DNA from: Chloroflexota bacterium | Lineage (GTDB): Bacteria > Chloroflexota > Anaerolineae > Anaerolineales > Villigracilaceae | Direction: 5' to 3' | NCBI GenBank assembly: GCA_021823555.1 | Contig: JAKANW010000194.1 | Span: forward strand, 1 to 6,204 | DNA length: 6,204 bases | Part shown: one piece after another, positions 4,961-6,204 of the stretch | Layout of the letters: the number at the start of each line of letters is the position of its first letter | Position numbering within the stretch: position 1 is the first letter of the stretch | Notes under the pieces: generated by a model | Seen by the model: only the letters and a program-made list of their open reading frames with translations | Database searches by the model: none | Told to the model about the DNA's origin: nothing | Position numbers and translations under genes: made by a program

Positions 4961-5668
4961 TTATACTTGCGCGTTTCCCTTTTCGCCCCAGTGAATTGCA
5001 ATTGTGCCGAACATGAGACGCTGGAAGCCGATGTTGCGAAAACCTGCCGCAGCCATGTGCGCCGCCAGCTTTTCGGCAGTGACGAAACCTTCCGTGCTGT
5101 TGGGCAGGTAACGGTAGGCCGCGCCTTGGCCGGAGAGCATCCCGCCGAGGGTGGGGATGATCACGTGCATGTGCAGCCAGATGAAGGGCGAGAGCAGGTT
5201 ACGTTTCGGGCGCGTGGTATCCAGGATGACGATCCGTCCACCGCCTTTGAGGACGCGATATTGTTCCTGTAAAGATTTTTGCAAGTCAATGACGTTGCGC
5301 ATCAAAAAACCTGAGACGACCGCCTCGAAGGACGCGTCCTCGAAGGGCAGGCGCAACGCATCCGCCGCGGACCAGGAGAGGCTCCCGTTTCGTCCGCCCA
5401 CCCGCATCATCTCGAGAGTGAAATCTGCCGCCACCACCTCAGCATCCGGCTGCTGCTTAAGGGCCTCGCGCGCCAGGTCGCCGGTGCCTGCCCCGAGGTC
5501 GAGCAGGCGGGTTCCGGGGGAAAGTTTGGCCAGTCGAATGACCTGCTTCCGCCAGCGCACATCCTGGAAACCTGTCATGAGTCGATTTATCAAATCATAG
5601 CGATGGGCGATGCGGGTAAACATGTCCTGGACGTAAGCAGCGCGTTCCTGGCCTGTCAGTTGGGTCAT
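4961..5668 (-). CDS. ubiE: Demethylmenaquinone methyltransferase (UbiE/MenG family)
   Basis: This 235-residue class I SAM-dependent methyltransferase methylates demethylmenaquinol, the last step of menaquinone synthesis. YVQDMFTRIAHRYDLINRLMT (12-32) is the family N-terminus, LLDLGAGTGDLA (55-66) binds SAM, and ADALRLPFEDASFEAVV begins near 102. MRNVID (123-128), YRVLKGGGRIVILD (137-150), YRYLPNSTEGF (185-195) and FGTIAIHWGEK (220-230) match further conserved blocks. Several signature positions differ from the common UbiE pattern: DVRW for H..W, FLMRN for FGLRN and LDTTRP for LEFS.P. The protein is therefore a divergent member, though the divergent menA neighbour supports the role. ATG at 5668 is set by AAGGAG (5674-5679 on the other strand) 5 nt upstream; the ORF extends to 5806, but that extension has no homology. 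Probably co-transcribed with rarA. Confidence 0.88.
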   Translation of the reverse strand: MTQLTGQERAAYVQDMFTRIAHRYDLINRLMTGFQDVRWRKQVIRLAKLSPGTRLLDLGAGTGDLAREALKQQPDAEVVAADFTLEMMRVGGRNGSLSWSAADALRLPFEDASFEAVVSGFLMRNVIDLQKSLQEQYRVLKGGGRIVILDTTRPKRNLLSPFIWLHMHVIIPTLGGMLSGQGAAYRYLPNSTEGFVTAEKLAAHMAAAGFRNIGFQRLMFGTIAIHWGEKGNAQV

Positions 5669-5696
5669 GAAGTCTCCTTGTAACAAAACTGGCGCA

Positions 5697-5702
5697 ATTA
5701 TA
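5697..5702 (-). promoter_or_regulatory. -10 box of the ubiE-rarA operon
   Basis: On the minus strand this is a perfect TATAAT, placing the transcript start near 5690 and giving a leader of about 22 nt that contains the AAGGAG site. I find no recognisable -35 at 16-18 bp upstream, where the sequence is GC-rich, so an activator or an alternative sigma factor is possible. Confidence 0.5.
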
Positions 5703-5743
5703 AGCGCGCCCGGCGTGATATACTGCTGCGCGTTGAAAGTGAC

Positions 5744-5772
5744 TTGAACGGACTCCAGACTTTGACCACAAT
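5744..5772 (+). promoter_or_regulatory. Weak candidate promoter for menA
   Basis: TTGAAC at 5744-5749 and CACAAT at 5767-5772 are 17 bp apart, and each matches consensus at 4 of 6 positions. The predicted transcript would start near 5779, about 44 nt before the TTG start of menA. The left arm of the 5749-5803 inverted repeat begins on the last base of this -35 box. Confidence 0.3.
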
Positions 5773-5803
5773 TCATCCCAATGTCAGGAGATATCGGAGT
5801 CCG
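5749..5803. repeat. Inverted repeat in the menA upstream region
   Basis: CGGACTCC (5749-5756) and GGAGTCCG (5796-5803) are perfect 8-bp inverted arms 39 bp apart. A smaller pair, TGAC (5763-5766) and GTCA (5783-5786), nests inside. The right arm ends 9 bp before the GGAGG ribosome binding site of menA (5813-5817). It could be a regulator's split site or, if transcription begins further upstream, a leader hairpin. It matches no riboswitch class I know. Confidence 0.5.
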
Positions 5804-5822
5804 CAATCACACGGAGGCCTCT

Positions 5823-6204
5823 TTGACTGAATCATCCACGATCAACTGGCACGCCTGGGGATTGGCAGCCCGGCCGCGCACGCTGCCCGCCGCGGCCGCA
5901 GGCGTTATCATGGGCTGCGCGCTGGCCTGGCGTGACGGCGTCTTCCGCTGGGACGCGGCGCTGGTCTGCCTGCTGGTAGCTTTGCTGTTGCAGATCGGCA
6001 GCAACCTGGCCAATGACGTGTTCGACTTCGAGCGCGGCAGCGACACACACGAACGCCTCGGCCCGACGCGCGTCACGCAGGCCGGCATGCTGACTCCTGC
6101 GCAGGTCAAGTTGGGGATGGGGCTGGTCTTCGGCCTGTCCGCCTTGCTGGGACTTTATCTTGCCTGGCTGGGCGGCTGGCCCATTCTGGTGGTCGGCCTG
6201 GCAG
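5823..6204 (+). CDS. menA: 1,4-dihydroxy-2-naphthoate polyprenyltransferase (MenA), N-terminal part, cut by window end
   Basis: This integral membrane UbiA-superfamily prenyltransferase attaches a polyprenyl chain to 1,4-dihydroxy-2-naphthoate, forming demethylmenaquinone. The reading frame opens with TTG at 5823, with GGAGG at 5813-5817 ending 5 nt before it, and runs to the window edge (127 codons). WGLAARPRTLPAAAAGVIMG (12-31) is the typical first helix. NLANDVFDFERGSDTHERLG (61-80) carries the Mg-diphosphate-binding N...D..D motif, and PTRVTQAGMLTP follows as in MenA rather than UbiA or ChlG proteins. Further hydrophobic spans lie at about 45-60 and from about 100. No ATG gives a full-length protein; the first in-frame ATG encodes Met30, inside helix 1. 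It is divergent from ubiE, the gene for the next pathway step. Confidence 0.9.
   Translation, partial: MTESSTINWHAWGLAARPRTLPAAAAGVIMGCALAWRDGVFRWDAALVCLLVALLLQIGSNLANDVFDFERGSDTHERLGPTRVTQAGMLTPAQVKLGMGLVFGLSALLGLYLAWLGGWPILVVGLA

Noticed and set aside
4954..5001. Upstream rarA start at 5001
   Set aside because: It overlaps the ubiE coding region and adds 16 residues that do not resemble the RarA N-terminus; MTDLF at 4953 fits the family.
5669..5806. Upstream extension of ubiE to an ATG at 5806, adding 46 residues
   Set aside because: The extension has no UbiE homology, runs through the TATAAT box and the inverted repeat, and ATG 5668 has a strong AAGGAG site.
5807..6109. 100-codon minus-strand open frame opposite menA
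   Set aside because: The opposite strand encodes the conserved MenA N-terminus with its N...D..D motif; this frame has low-complexity composition and no homology.
1..6204. CRISPR array, tRNA, rRNA, insertion sequence or phage/defence genes
   Set aside because: No repeat-spacer pattern, no cloverleaf-like segment, no transposase or integrase motifs and no terminal inverted repeats with target duplications were seen.

Overview
The window looks like an ordinary chromosomal segment of a menaquinone-using bacterium. The nearest match from memory is Chloroflexota (Anaerolineae-like). That rests on the combined style of the PIG-L, RarA, MenA and UbiE proteins, on the PadR/membrane-protein pair and on moderately high GC coding sequence. 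No marker gene in the window proves the lineage. I see no RNA gene, transposase, integrase, CRISPR array or defence system.

Layout. 2-316 (+) is the C-terminal end of a PIG-L deacetylase. 360-388 is a near-consensus sigma-70 promoter with a palindromic operator in its spacer. It drives a three-gene cluster on + : VOC protein 1 (430-792), VOC protein 2 (817-1224) and a small YdeI/OmpD-associated protein (1231-1460) that is broken by a single-base frameshift. 1461-1522 is a short convergent gap with two weak hairpins. 1523-2155 (-) is a histidine phosphatase (phosphoglycerate mutase-like). 2156-2304 is a divergent regulatory region with a promoter for each side and a tandem pair of 17-bp palindromic operators. 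2305-2646 (+) is a PadR regulator, joined by an ATGA overlap to 2643-3554 (+), a polytopic membrane protein. 3547-4953 (-) is rarA, converging on the membrane gene with an 8-bp overlap. It follows ubiE/menG (4961-5668, -) by 7 bp. 5669-5822 is a second divergent regulatory region with a leader inverted repeat. 5823 to the window end (+) is menA, opened by TTG and cut by the window edge.

How the genes fit together. MenA prenylates 1,4-dihydroxy-2-naphthoate to demethylmenaquinone and UbiE/MenG methylates it, so the divergent pair covers the last two steps of menaquinone synthesis. RarA (replication-fork maintenance) appears to share the ubiE transcript. PadR probably represses its own promoter and thereby the membrane protein. 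The two VOC proteins and the YdeI-like protein look like a small induced cassette of unknown substrate.

The points most worth a second look are the PadR tandem operator, the operator inside the VOC promoter, the frameshifted YdeI-like gene, and a strong in-frame internal ribosome binding site in the membrane protein gene. I did not find a convincing new multi-gene system.
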